Shown: piece after piece, positions 10,064-20,240 of the stretch
Position numbering within the stretch: the stretch's first letter is position 1
Layout of the letters: every line of letters starts with the position of its first letter
Assembly (NCBI GenBank): GCA_027604705.1
Contig: JADHYV010000049.1
Coordinates: 70,072-134,071, forward strand
Reading direction: 5' to 3'
Length of the DNA: 64,000 bases
Source of the DNA: Allomyces arbusculus
Lineage: Eukaryota > Blastocladiomycota > Blastocladiomycetes > Blastocladiales > Blastocladiaceae
Position numbers and translations under genes: made by a program
The notes under the pieces: generated by a model
Database searches by the model: none
Told to the model about the DNA's origin: nothing
Seen by the model: the letters and a program-made list of their open reading frames with translations, nothing else

Positions 10064-12580
10064 TTACTGCGCGCCCGTGCCCTCAAAGCACTGCGCGAGG
10101 AACGCGCGGTAATCGAGCGCGTCCTTGTCGCCATTCGCGTGCGGCATGGCCTCGCGCAGGTAATTCATGACCTCGGGCGTGATGTGCGCGACGCGCATAT
10201 CGGCCTCGGTGACGTGGCCTTTGGCATTGGCGAGCGCCTGGAACGCAGCGAGCACCTGGTCGGGCGACGACGTCTTGTCCTCGGTCACCGACCGCATGTA
10301 CTGCACAAACTGCTCAAAGTTGATCTCGGCCGTGCCGCCCGACACTTGCGTGAAGACTTGGTCGAATTCGTCGTCCTGCATTTTGGGGGCGCGGGAGGGT
10401 GAGTCTCGGGGGTGGTAGGTGTGAGCGAAGCTATGTCGCGGAACGGACCGTGAGGGCAATGCCAAGACCCGCGAGCGACGCCTTGAACTCGATGGCGTTG
10501 AGCGTGTTCGACAGATCCTTGTCAAAGTGACGGAACGTGGACTGGAGAGAAAAACCCAGATTAGAATCATGTCAGGCCGTCGAGGGACGCGTCGACAAAA
10601 AGCAAAATGCACCTCAAACTCCTCGAGCTGCTGCGGCGTCAAGTTGGTGAGCTGCCGCGCGACCGACTGGTTCTCAATAAACTGCAGCTTCTTGGTCAAC
10701 GCCGTGGCCACGAGCCCGAGATCAAACTCGACGTCTTCGACCGCGTAAATCGTGTGCTCGTTCTCCTCGACGTTCGCCGCCTCGCACTCGCGCCCAATCC
10801 GCTTCAGTTCCTGCAGCGCCGCCTGGTGCTTGGGCAGCTCGGCCTGCGCAGCCTCGACTTTCGCACGCTGGTCGTCGAGCTCGCCATTCAACCCAGCGAG
10901 TGCGGCCGACATGGTGTTCAAGTGCGCCTGCAAGTCGTTGGCCGTCTTGGCAAACGCGACCATCAACTTCTCCTTGATCTCCTTGATCTGCGCATTGATC
11001 GCCTTCTTGCGGCTCGCCTCGTGCGTCAAGTGCGCCTGCCACGCCGCATCCACGTCGGCCGGCGCGAGCCCCTTGGGCGGGGCATATGGCTTCAAGTGGT
11101 ACGTGATCAGCTTGGTCTGGATATTGCCGAGCAACGCGTCCAAGTCGCGTTTCTCCGCGACCCATCCGCGCTTGATCGTCGACTTATACTCGTTGAACGC
11201 CGTCGACTGCTGCTTCGCGTCGACGTACGCGGCCGCTGGGGGCTCACCATGCCACGCCGCTTGTTGCGCGGCCATGCCGTCAATCAGCGCGCGCGCGCGC
11301 CGCTCGTAGTCGTGTTGCATTTGGAAGACGGACGACATGAGTTCGGCAAACTTGGCGACGCGGCGGCCGGCCACTTCATACTTGTCGAGCTGCGAGAAGG
11401 CGTGGAAGTACTGCGCGACATAGGTCATGACCGACCGCTCGTCGGGCTTGGGCAAGTCGACTACGTCCTCGACGTCGAGCAGTTTCGGGATGCCCAGGTG
11501 CTTGGCGGCCACGTCAAAGGCCAAAGCCATGTTGCCGTGTTTGTCGGCCTTGTTGAGCGCGTGGAAGTCGAGCAGGTCCGGGCGGTGGCGGTGGACTAGA
11601 AATCGAGGTGGATCGATGGTTTAGTTGTGCGTCGTCAAAGCCGTCACGCGCAGATCGGAGACAGGAATGGGCGACGTACTCAGCGCACAGCTAGAAACAT
11701 GATCGATCGGAGGAGTCGGGGCGTGAGTCTCAATCGACAGCAACAGCGGGTCCTCGCAAAGCAGAGAAACACGTACAACGCGAGCCCATCCTGCCAGCTG
11801 AACGAGAAGTCCTTGACCTGGACGTCCGGGTTGTAGGGCGCCGTCTTGCGCTGGCACCAGAGCAGCAGACCCTCCTTGGCCGTGAGCCCCTCCTCGGAAA
11901 TATCAGCGATCGTGAATCGCAAGATAATCGTCCAGATCAGACCCAATGCGAGCTTTTCGTTGCCGTCGGTCAAGTCCTCGGCGCCGATATTGGTCAGGTT
12001 CACGCCGCGGCGCTTGATGAACGCGAGCGCAGTGTTCTGGTTCTCGATTTTTTGAATGCGCATCTTGGGCACGCGGTTGAACTTGCCGAGCGACTCGTCG
12101 CCAATGATTTCTGAAAAATGGGGGCGGGTGGGGCGTCAGAAACTTGGGCATGATTGAGTCGGCAATCGAGCGAGGAAAACCACGAATTGCGTACCGAGCA
12201 ACTGGATCAGGTTGACGCCGTCCGTCAAATCGGTCGTGATATCGTTGATGGCGAGCCCGCGCATCTGCAGCTTGGTGTTGACCCATTTCGTGAACGCTGG
12301 CGGTGGATCATGGCGCAATACGCACGTCGTCGTCAGCTGCCGTGTCCACAAAACACGTTCACGCGCGCAACACCGCCACATGGCGCGTCATTCGCGGGGA
12401 GAGCAAGAGCAACTAGAACGAGAGAAAGAGCGTACTCTTTTTCTGCACTTCCTCCCAGGCCTTATCCATGATCTTGGCCGTGTCCTGGACTGACGAGCGC
12501 GACGCGGCGCTCGGGCCCGAGGTCGCGAGCGAGTCGTGCGACCCGTGTGTCGACGACGACTTCATGGGCGAGGGCGTCAT
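10064..12580 (-). CDS. Alpha-actinin
   Basis: Seven exons on the minus strand: 12580-12436, 12296-12195, 12110-11777, 11690-11680, 11595-10613, 10541-10449, 10375-10064; phases close to give 659 residues. Order: a short Ser-rich leader; calponin-homology domain 1 starting [17 protein letters not shown] domain 2 with [21 protein letters not shown]; a helical rod of about two spectrin-like repeats; and C-terminal EF-hands ([19 protein letters not shown]). This is the short-rod fungal form, which crosslinks actin filaments, for example in the cytokinetic ring. The CALI part of the CH2 signature comes from an 11-base exon. The first in-frame ATG (12580) is used because the frame upstream starts only with TTG. 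Its promoter is shared head-to-head with the pyrophosphorylase gene. Confidence 0.93.
11680..11690 (-). other. 11-base microexon of alpha-actinin
   Basis: CTGTGCGCTGA on the minus strand sits between TAG and donor GTACGT. It changes GLA plus split codons into GLAFCALIHRHRPD, the invariant CH2 signature. Without it, exons 3 and 5 do not join in frame. Confidence 0.82.
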
Positions 12581-13562
12581 GGTGCTGGGCGGCGGCGTCA
12601 GATCAAAGGGCAGAGGCAACGTTCGCGGCGGTCGGCGGCGCGAGTCCTTGAAAGAAGAAGCGGCGGCGGCAGAGGCGACCTGGCGAGCGGGTGGGGCGAG
12701 CGCGCTTTATTGGCGCGGGCGTTGCAGCAAGTCGGGTTGCCGGAATTATGAAGTGATGTTTGCGCCGGACACGGTGGCTGCCGTGCGGTCCGAAGCGGGT
12801 CGCGATGTGCGGGGGTGCCGGTGGTCTGTTCGGCGGTGAGGGAGCGGCCGTCGCGCGGGGAAGAGGGGGGCACGTGGGGTTGCGTCGTGTGAACCAACGA
12901 AGCAGAAAGGCGAGACGCCCGCGAGACGCGTTGCGCGATCGCTCGCTTTTCGCACCAAAATTGATTTATCGATCAGAGGCAACTGTCGTCGTCGTCATTT
13001 ATCTCAACAGGGCCGAGATGACCACCTCGACGAGACGATACTCCCCGCACTCGGGCCAGTCGGACGCTGTTGTGCTCATCCAGGGTAATTTGGCCCGATA
13101 TCGACGACATTCTGGGGCGATTATTGCGCCTACGTTTGGGCACAGCGATCGAGCGGCGGCAACCACCACCACAGTGGCAGAAGCGGCAGAACATTTTGCT
13201 CTTCCAGCGCTTTCTGAGTGTTGGGCGGCTGACTCAATTTCGGGGCGGGAAGACTGAAGTCTGGCGAGCTGTTGTGACTTGGCGATGGAATGGGACGTCG
13301 GCGGAGCGCTTTTGCAAACGCCTGTTCGCAGCCCGGTTTCCGTGCCGTGACACAAATTGTTGGGCGCCAGAAAGGTGACAAACGTGGTTCGCTCTTTACG
13401 CTTGATCGGTTCTTCAGCACACAACGTGCTGGTGCTGTTCAGCTTGGCATTGCTCGGTATAAAATCCTTCCCCCCCCCCCCCCCCTCCGCGCTCCTCGCC
13501 CTATCCTTGCTGAAGCCGCATCCTTTTGCCCCGACCCCCCTTTCCAACTCGAACACATCATC
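12581..13562. other. Divergent promoter region
   Basis: 982 bases between the starts of alpha-actinin (minus) and UDP-GlcNAc pyrophosphorylase (plus). Open frames here are unsupported GC-rich readings. Confidence 0.55.
13458..13485 (+). promoter_or_regulatory. TATA box followed by a C-tract
   Basis: TATAAAA at 13458-13464, then 16 consecutive C at 13470-13485, 77 bases before the ATG at 13563. It repeats the arrangement at 84-116. Confidence 0.6.
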
Positions 13563-15180
13563 ATGGCGCCGACGCACACCGAACCCCAACCCCACCCGAC
13601 GACCGCTTCCGGCAAGTCCAGCTCGACACCGTCGTCCGTCCCTGCCGCGACCGTCGACGCGCTGCGCGCCAAGTACGAGGCCGCTGGACAAGGCCACGTG
13701 TTCACGTTCTGGCCGACCCTCTCGGCGACAGAACAAGCCGAGCTCGCGTCGCAACTCTCCTCGATCGACCCGGCGCGCGTGAACCGGATCCACGCAGCCG
13801 CCATGGCCGCGTCGCGCGTCGACCCGGCCTCGGCCTCGATCGCACCGCTCCCCGCCACAGCCTTTCAGGCGTCCACGTCGGTCAGTGCTGAGACCATGGA
13901 AAAGTATCGCGCGCGCGGTCTGGCCGCGATCAAGGCCGGGAAAGTGGGCGTGCTGCTGATGGCGGGTGGACAGGGGACGCGGCTCGGGTCGGCCGCGCCC
14001 AAGGGGTGCTACGATATCGGGTTGCCGAGCGGCAAGTCGCTGTTTCAGTTGCAGGCCGAGCGGCTGTGCCGGCTGCAGACGGTCGCGGGCGGGACGTTGC
14101 CGTGGTATGTGATGGTGTCGGGGCCGACGCGCGCCGATACGGTGGCGTTCTTTGAGAAAAACGGGTACTTTGGGCTCGACAAGGAGCAGGTGCACTTTTT
14201 CGAGCAGGGTACGTTCGGTGATCCGATCCGGGACCGGGTCTCTCTGGCTCTCTCTACTCGGTGCTTCGCCGTGAGGGGGTGGCGGTGCAGGACTGATCAC
14301 GCGTGACGGGAGCAGTTGAACTGACGTGACGTGGAATGCTCGATCTACAGGCACGCTCCCGGCACTCACGCAGGACGGCAAAATCTACCTCGAGGCCAAG
14401 CACAGGCTCGCGCTCGCGCCCGACGGCAACGGCGGCGTATACGCGGCGCTCTCCACGTCGGGCGTGCTCGCGCACATGAAGCAGCATGGGATCGAGTACC
14501 TGCACGCCTACTGCGTCGACAATTGCCTGGTCAAGGTGGCCGACCCCGTCTTTTTGGGGTACTGTCTCGACCGCCACGCCGAAGTCGGCGCCAAGACGGT
14601 GCGCAAGACCGAGCCCGATGAGCCCGTGGGCGTCGTCTGTGTGCGCAACGGCAAGTACGGCGTCGTCGAGTACTCTGAGATCCCGAATGAACTTGCGCGC
14701 GCGCGGAACCCGGACGGATCGCTGCAATTGTCGGCGGCGAATATTGCCAACCACTTCTACACGCGCGCGTTCCTCGAGCGCGTCGTCGAGATTGAAGACC
14801 AGCTCGAGTACCACGTTGCGCACAAGAAGATTGCGCACGTCGACCTGGCCACCGGTAGCATCGTCAAGCCCGAAAAGCCCAATGGCGTCAAAATGGAACT
14901 GTTTATCTTTGACGTGTTCCCCTTCTGCGCGCAGTTTGCCGTCTGGGAGGGCGAGCGGCGCGACGAGTTTGCGCCGCTCAAGAACAAGGACGGGCCCGAC
15001 TCGCCGGCCACTTCGCGCGAGGCGATTCTCGACTTGCACCGCCGGTACCTGGCCGCAGTCGGCGCGGCCGTCGAGGGGGAGGGGCCCGTCGAGATTTCGC
15101 CGCTCGTGTCGTATGCGGGCGAGGGGCTCGAGCGGTTTGCGGGCAAGACGGTCCAGGCGCCGTGCCAGATTGATGCGTGA
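13563..15180 (+). CDS. UAP1: UDP-N-acetylglucosamine pyrophosphorylase
   Basis: Two exons, 13563-14208 and 14351-15180, join in phase 1 to give 491 residues, the usual family length. It makes UDP-GlcNAc from GlcNAc-1-phosphate and UTP in the cytosol, supplying chitin, GPI anchors and N-glycans. The nucleotide-binding signature MAGGQGTRLG starts near residue 133, followed by PKGCYDIGLPSGKSLFQLQAER. Further family blocks are GNGGVYAAL, the substrate region YCVDNCLVKVADPVFLGYC, and KMELFIFDVFPF. The intron (donor GTACGT) falls inside FEQGTLPAL. A TATA box and C-tract lie upstream. For a chitin-walled fungus this is expected to be essential. Confidence 0.97.
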
Positions 15181-15811
15181 GTACGTGGGTGGGCGTGATT
15201 GACATACCAGGCCGGAGCGGCGAGGCCGCAGCTAAATGGCGGCGGGATAGTAATGCAAACAACTTGGATTGACGTGCGAGAAGAGGTGGCGAAACGCGTC
15301 TCTCGTTTAGCGGCGCCGACTTGTCTCTCAGCTTGCTGCACAGCAGGTGCCAGGCCTGTCGCCGTGCACGCGCTGCGGTAAGCGGTGCGGTCGGACCGAC
15401 CACGCTGCAGCAAACGCAGCCTGACCTCGTTCCCGCCCGCCGTCCCTTCAATCAACCTCGACCAGCACGACTGCTGACGACGACTGCAGCGACCGTGCGC
15501 ACCCCGATCCCGGACAAGACTGCAGCAAACAGCGCCCGCAAATTGTGCTAGCACCGTCCACCGCGCGCGATCCGTCGACGACCACCGCCAGCCAGGCCAG
15601 CGCCAGTCCCGTCTCGCCGCAAGCAGCACGCTCACGCTCGAATTCAGCCGCCAAACTGCACGGCTCGACGGTGGGCCTGCCCGTATCGGAATTCCGACGC
15701 TTCAACCAGCTCGTTGGTGGCGTGACGTGACCGTGCTCGAGCCAACGTCGTCGCCGTGCTGCTCCCTCCACACGGGCTGTCGCTGCCGGCCCACCACCAT
15801 CAAGTCCCGCC
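15181..15811. other. Intergenic, no gene seen
   Basis: 631 bases between UAP1 and striatin, probably 3' and 5' untranslated sequence plus the striatin promoter. Confidence 0.5.
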
Positions 15812-18123
15812 ATGGCCTCGGGCGACCGCATGCCCAACGGCATCGGCGGCGGCATGCACCGCAGCACGCTGACCGGTTCGGCCGCAGCACTCGGCCTGGG
15901 CGGACCCGGTTCGAACTCGTCTACCGCTGCAGGAACCGATGCGCAGTTGACGCTGCCCAAGGTCCTGGCGTTTATTCAGTCGGAATGGCGCCGGTTCGAG
16001 CTGGACCGCAATACCTGGGAAATTGAGCGCGCCGAGCTCGAGGTACACCCTGTGGACAAGAGCGATGCGGAAGAGAGGGAGGACCTAACGACGCGCATGC
16101 GCGCAGTCCAGGGTCGCTGTGCTCGAAGGTGAGCGCCGTGGGCTCGAAAACGTCAAGGCCGATTTGCTCAAGCGCATCAAGTTGCTCGAGTTTGCGTTGC
16201 GGCAGGAACGGTGCGTATGTTGGGCGTGATCGGTCTCGGTGCTGCCATACAGACTGACGTACGGCTCTTGGTGCCAGGATGAGAACCGCTCAGCGTACGC
16301 TCGACGCCCCACCACCCGCTGCTGCCGCTGCCGCAGCACCGACGGCAACCGACACACCCCCGCGTCCGACGACGGCGGCAGCAGCCGGCCTCGAATCGAC
16401 CAATGCGCCTGCTGCAGCGACACAGCTCTTGCCGCCACCGGGCGTCACGACGTTGCGCGAACGGCCCTCGATTCTGTCGCTCAAGGCGCGCAAGGAGACG
16501 ACGCGCAGTCGAGAAGTGCTCAAGGCGTACGCTGTTCTCACGCCGCTGCTTCTCATTTCGATCATGGTTACTCATTCCGCTCTCGTTTTCCCATTCTAGC
16601 TACCTCAAGGAAGTCAGCTCGCTCGTGGCCCCCGGCAGTTCCGCCCACGCCGCCGACTCTGTTGACCCGGCAATACCGCCCGCCGCCGGGGCTCCCACAC
16701 CGGTCGCGCGCGACGAACCCTCGTCGGCCGCTCCACCGGCCCTGCGCCCGTCAACGAGCCTCGACATGCTGCTCATGCCGCGCGCGCGGTCTGATCAACC
16801 CCCCGCCCCACGACCCGTGTCGATCGCGTCCGACGCGTCCGAATCAAACAGTGTCATCTTTCTCGGCGCTCAAGAAACACCGGACCGGCGGCGGAATCCT
16901 CCCGGCGGTGGGAGGCGAATGCGGCGCGAGTCGATGTCGCGCATGGATGGCGGCGGTCCCGAGGTGGAAATGGCGGTAAGTGCAGCAGCGGCGGCGGCGG
17001 CGGCGCCAATGACGACGTCGCAGTCCGCGTACCGACTGCGGTCGATGTTGCGACACCATGTGGACGTGGTGCGCATGGTGGATTTCCATCCGAGTGATCC
17101 GATCATGGTGTCGGGCAGCGAGGATATGACGGTCAAGGTGTGGAATCTGCAGCGCGCGAAAAAGTATGTCTCTTCTGGCACGTACGAATGGTCTCAATTC
17201 CGCGGTTGACGAATTTGTCGGATCATTTAGAGATACCGAGGCGTTTGTCACATTCCGTGGCCACTTGGCCCCCGTCTTGAGCGTCGCATTTGACATGACG
17301 GGCGAAACGGTATTTTCGGGTGCGGCCGACGGGACCATCAAGTTGTGGAAAGTGCCGAGCGAGCGGACCATGTACAGTCCGTACGGTACGCATTCTCTCT
17401 ACGTCTCATTCCAATCGGTTTCGACCCTCACTCTCCCTCGTGCATCACCTAGACAAGTCGCTGCGCCTCGGCGACTTTTCGGGCCACACCGACGCCGTGT
17501 GGGACCTGAAAACGCACCCGTTCCACGCGCTTCTCGCGTCATGCTCGGCGGACGGTGCGATTCACCTGTGGGACACGCAACCGTCCACCCCGGCCCCACT
17601 CAAACACACGCTCCGGTCCCCGACCGGCTCGACCCCAACCTCCGTCTCCTTCCTCGCCGCCGACGCGCGCCACCTGTGGTCCTCGTCGACCGACGGCACC
17701 GTGCGCCAATTTGATCTCGAAACGGGCCTAGTTACCTGCACGATCCCGCCCACCACCGCGGGGGACGCAGCGAACCGCGTCGTCGCGCACCCACTGACGA
17801 ACCTGCTCGTCTCCGTGCACGAGTCCGGCGCCGTCCGGTTCCTTGACCCGATCGCGGGAACCTGTCTGCACTCGGCCTCTGGAAGCGGTGCAGGGGTGGC
17901 CGCGGTGGATTTGCACCCGAACGGGCTCACGCTCGCGACGGGCGCGCACGATGGCCGCGTGCGGCTGTGGGATGTCGGCGCGCGCGCCGTGGTCGCGGAG
18001 GCACTGCCGGAGCCGGTCGCGCGGCGGCGGGATGAGGGGGTCTGGACGACGAGGTTTCATTCGTTGGGGTGGGTTGCAGCGGCGGGGGCGGATGCGGTCG
18101 TGCGCGTGTACCAGCCGGTGTGA
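15812..18123 (+). CDS. Striatin (STRIPAK scaffold)
   Basis: Six exons: 15812-16042, 16107-16210, 16278-16526, 16600-17163, 17231-17385, 17453-18123; all phases close, 657 residues. The striatin N-terminal block is plain: FIQSEWRRFELDRNTWEIER and LEGERRGLENVKADLLKRIK (caveolin-binding/coiled-coil region), then LKAYLKEVSSL. A disordered middle (about residues 190-320) precedes a WD40 propeller with repeats such as FHPSDPIMVSGSEDMTVKVW, FRGHLAPVLSVAFD, and FSGHTDAVWDLKTHPF. Striatin is the PP2A B''' subunit that scaffolds the STRIPAK complex, which in fungi governs cell fusion and development. Assignment is strong. Confidence 0.95.
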
Positions 18124-18670
18124 GTCGGGGTGGGATGGGGTGGGAGAGAAGGGGAGGGAGGAAGAAAAAGTCACGGTCGGTTTGCGTGCGTCGCCACGTG
18201 CGGGTTTGCTTGGCTGAAGGGACGAGGAAATGGTCGATTGATAGGTTGACGTTTTTGGTTGCTGGTTGTGTTGTTTGGTTCTCTTGGGCGCGATGATTAT
18301 TTGACAGCAGTTCGTTTCGTGCCGTGGGCTTCTGTTGCGTCCTGTCGTGTGCCTGCCGCCGTCCTTTCCCACCATATCGCTGCCATCATGTATTTCGGGG
18401 CAACGGCGACGACGCTTTCCATTTGATACACGGCGCAAAGAAGAACTGGGGAATCCATCGAAAACACCAAGAAAAACGAGCAGCGCTAGTCCCATTTACC
18501 AACCACCGTGCACGAGCCCGTGCAGTCGAGTGCGTTGACCGACCGACCCGACAACACGGGCGCGCACAGCAGCCAACCAACCAGTCCCACCACCGACCGA
18601 CGGACACGGACGCGTCGCCGACCCAGCCCGCCATGGGCCCAACGCACGACGCCGCGCCACCCTTGCACAA
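18124..18670. other. Intergenic, convergent gene ends
   Basis: 547 bases between the ends of striatin (plus) and the RGS gene (minus). No supported gene. Confidence 0.5.
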
Positions 18671-19216
18671 CTAATTGGCCGCGCCGTTCGGCGCCTTGGC
18701 GGGCGTACTTGCCCCTGTCCCTGCGGCCTGCTGTTGCGCCAACTGCGTCATCTGCTCGACGTGCCGGACAAAATGCGGGAACGAGGACAACCGCATCAAC
18801 TCGAAGATCTTATCCTCGATCGGCGTGAGCAACTCGGGCGCGTAGTTGCCCTTGCTCTGCACCTCGTCCAAGAACCGCTTGCGCACAATGTTCGGGCAAT
18901 TGATTTCCTGCGGCGCGCCGGGCACGACAAACCGCTGCACGACGGCGAGCATCGCCTGCTTCATGACGTCGCTGTGCGTTGCCATGGTCCACGCGTTCGA
19001 GGTGGCTTCGGCGCGGTAGGCGGACGCGGCTTTCAGGAAGTCGAGGTTTTCCTCGGAGTGCTCGCGCGTGCGCAGAAAGTCTTCAAAGTCGGCGAGCGAG
19101 TACGGAGAACTGGTTTCGTTGGCGAGAATCGAGGCCAAGTTCAGCTTGCGGTCGGCGGACGTCTTGCCGGCGAGGGCGAGCGCGTGGTTCGGCGAGGGCG
19201 ATGCGGCGGCGGACAT
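18671..19216 (-). CDS. RGS-domain protein
   Basis: A single exon of 181 residues with a clear ATG at 19216. Almost the whole protein is an RGS fold: SLADFEDFLRTREHSEENLD is the canonical first helix pair, followed by KQAMLAVVQRFVVPGAP, NIVRKRFLDEV and PIEDKIFELMRLSSFPHFVRH. RGS domains speed GTP hydrolysis by G-alpha subunits and so switch off heterotrimeric G-protein signalling. There is no DEP, PX or membrane segment, so it is a minimal RGS protein. The C-terminus is a short Ala/Gln/Pro tail. A run of 19 G (C on the coding strand) lies 14 bases upstream of the ATG. Its partner G-alpha is not in this window. Confidence 0.88.
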   Translation of the reverse strand: MSAAASPSPNHALALAGKTSADRKLNLASILANETSSPYSLADFEDFLRTREHSEENLDFLKAASAYRAEATSNAWTMATHSDVMKQAMLAVVQRFVVPGAPQEINCPNIVRKRFLDEVQSKGNYAPELLTPIEDKIFELMRLSSFPHFVRHVEQMTQLAQQQAAGTGASTPAKAPNGAAN

Positions 19217-19732
19217 GGCTGATGGTTGGAGGGGGGGGGGGGGGGGGGGAGGGCGGGCAAGGAGGAAAACCCCGGGGCTCGAGTTGCGGGAGAGCCACGC
19301 CTGTCGGTCGGGTCCTCCACGGGCGACGCGCGCGCGTGCTCGTCTGCGGAGCGCGGATCACGGATCAAATGACCGCATCGCGTCCGTCCGTGGCAGGGGA
19401 CCGACGCGGTCGGCGGCGGTAGCGCGTGAGGCATCAACGCACCTGCGGGGTGAACGGAGCGGGATGCGGGAAGTGGACGAGCGGCAGCAGCGGTGACGGC
19501 GGCGGCAGGGAGCGCGCGCGGAGATGGTGCGGAAGGAGCAGGAGAGGGCAGTTGACGGAGCGCCGTTGACGACGTGTATGCGAGCCCTGAGCGGGATAGG
19601 GGTGCGTCGAGGTCGAGGTGGATGAGAGAGAGCGCGGGGGGGGGGGGGGGGGGGGGAACCGCCCCAAAAAAAGGGATAAGGACGAACACCCCCCCAAAGG
19701 GGGGTGTTTCCGGTTGGTCGGGGGAAGGGGAA

Positions 19733-19742
19733 NNNNNNNNNN
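19733..19742. other. Assembly gap (10 N)
   Basis: Ten N bases followed directly by 22 C. Probably a placeholder where homopolymer reads failed. Confidence 0.98.
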
Positions 19743-20090
19743 CCCCCCCCCCCCCCCCCCCCCCGGCGCGATCAACTGGATGAGCGAGGACGACGCCGCG
19801 AATGCGGGGAGTTGCAGGTGCTGCTGCGGAGAGGGAGAGAGAGCGGGTCGGCGAGGGCGTTGACGCGGAGCGGGGATGCGTTCGAGCGAGGGTCGATGCG
19901 CCGTGTGCGGGGTGGGGCTGCGGCTGTTTGGCCCTTGGTCGAGACGGCCGCTTTTCGTGCGCGGTGGGAGAAGTCCACGGCGCGCCGAAGACACCGCAAA
20001 TTTGCAATATCACGACACGTCTCACACACTGCACGTGCGCGTCACGCCGCTGAGCTCCTATGCCGCTTCCGTGTCTCGCACGTTGATCTT

Positions 20091-20123
20091 GGCCTGCTTC
20101 CGGCCTGCTTCCGGCCTGCTTCC
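20091..20123 (+). repeat. Three tandem copies of an 11-base unit
   Basis: GGCCTGCTTCC repeats three times perfectly in the ARMC9 upstream region. Confidence 0.9.
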
Positions 20124-20240
20124 GGTCGCTCATCGTCTTCGCCCTCGTCGAGCAGTGGTCCGGCCACCAGCAACGCTACGCTGCACCCGCCCCGCCCGCA
20201 TCCCCGTCGTCCAGCAGCTGCAACGCCGCTAGCTCGCCCA

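Larger units (their letters stand above)
19217..20240. other. Divergent promoter region containing an assembly gap
   Basis: 1,024 bases between the RGS gene (minus) and ARMC9 (plus). It has G runs at 19231-19249 and 19636-19656, ten N at 19733-19742, and a C run at 19743-19764. The gap lies exactly at a homopolymer, so its true length is unknown. Confidence 0.7.

Noticed and set aside
10607-11599. A 330-codon plus-strand open frame
   Set aside because: Exact antisense of the spectrin-like rod exon of alpha-actinin; the sense frame has the family motifs.
12999-14381. A 460-codon minus-strand open frame
   Set aside because: Overlaps the first exon of UAP1 in antisense and runs through the promoter.
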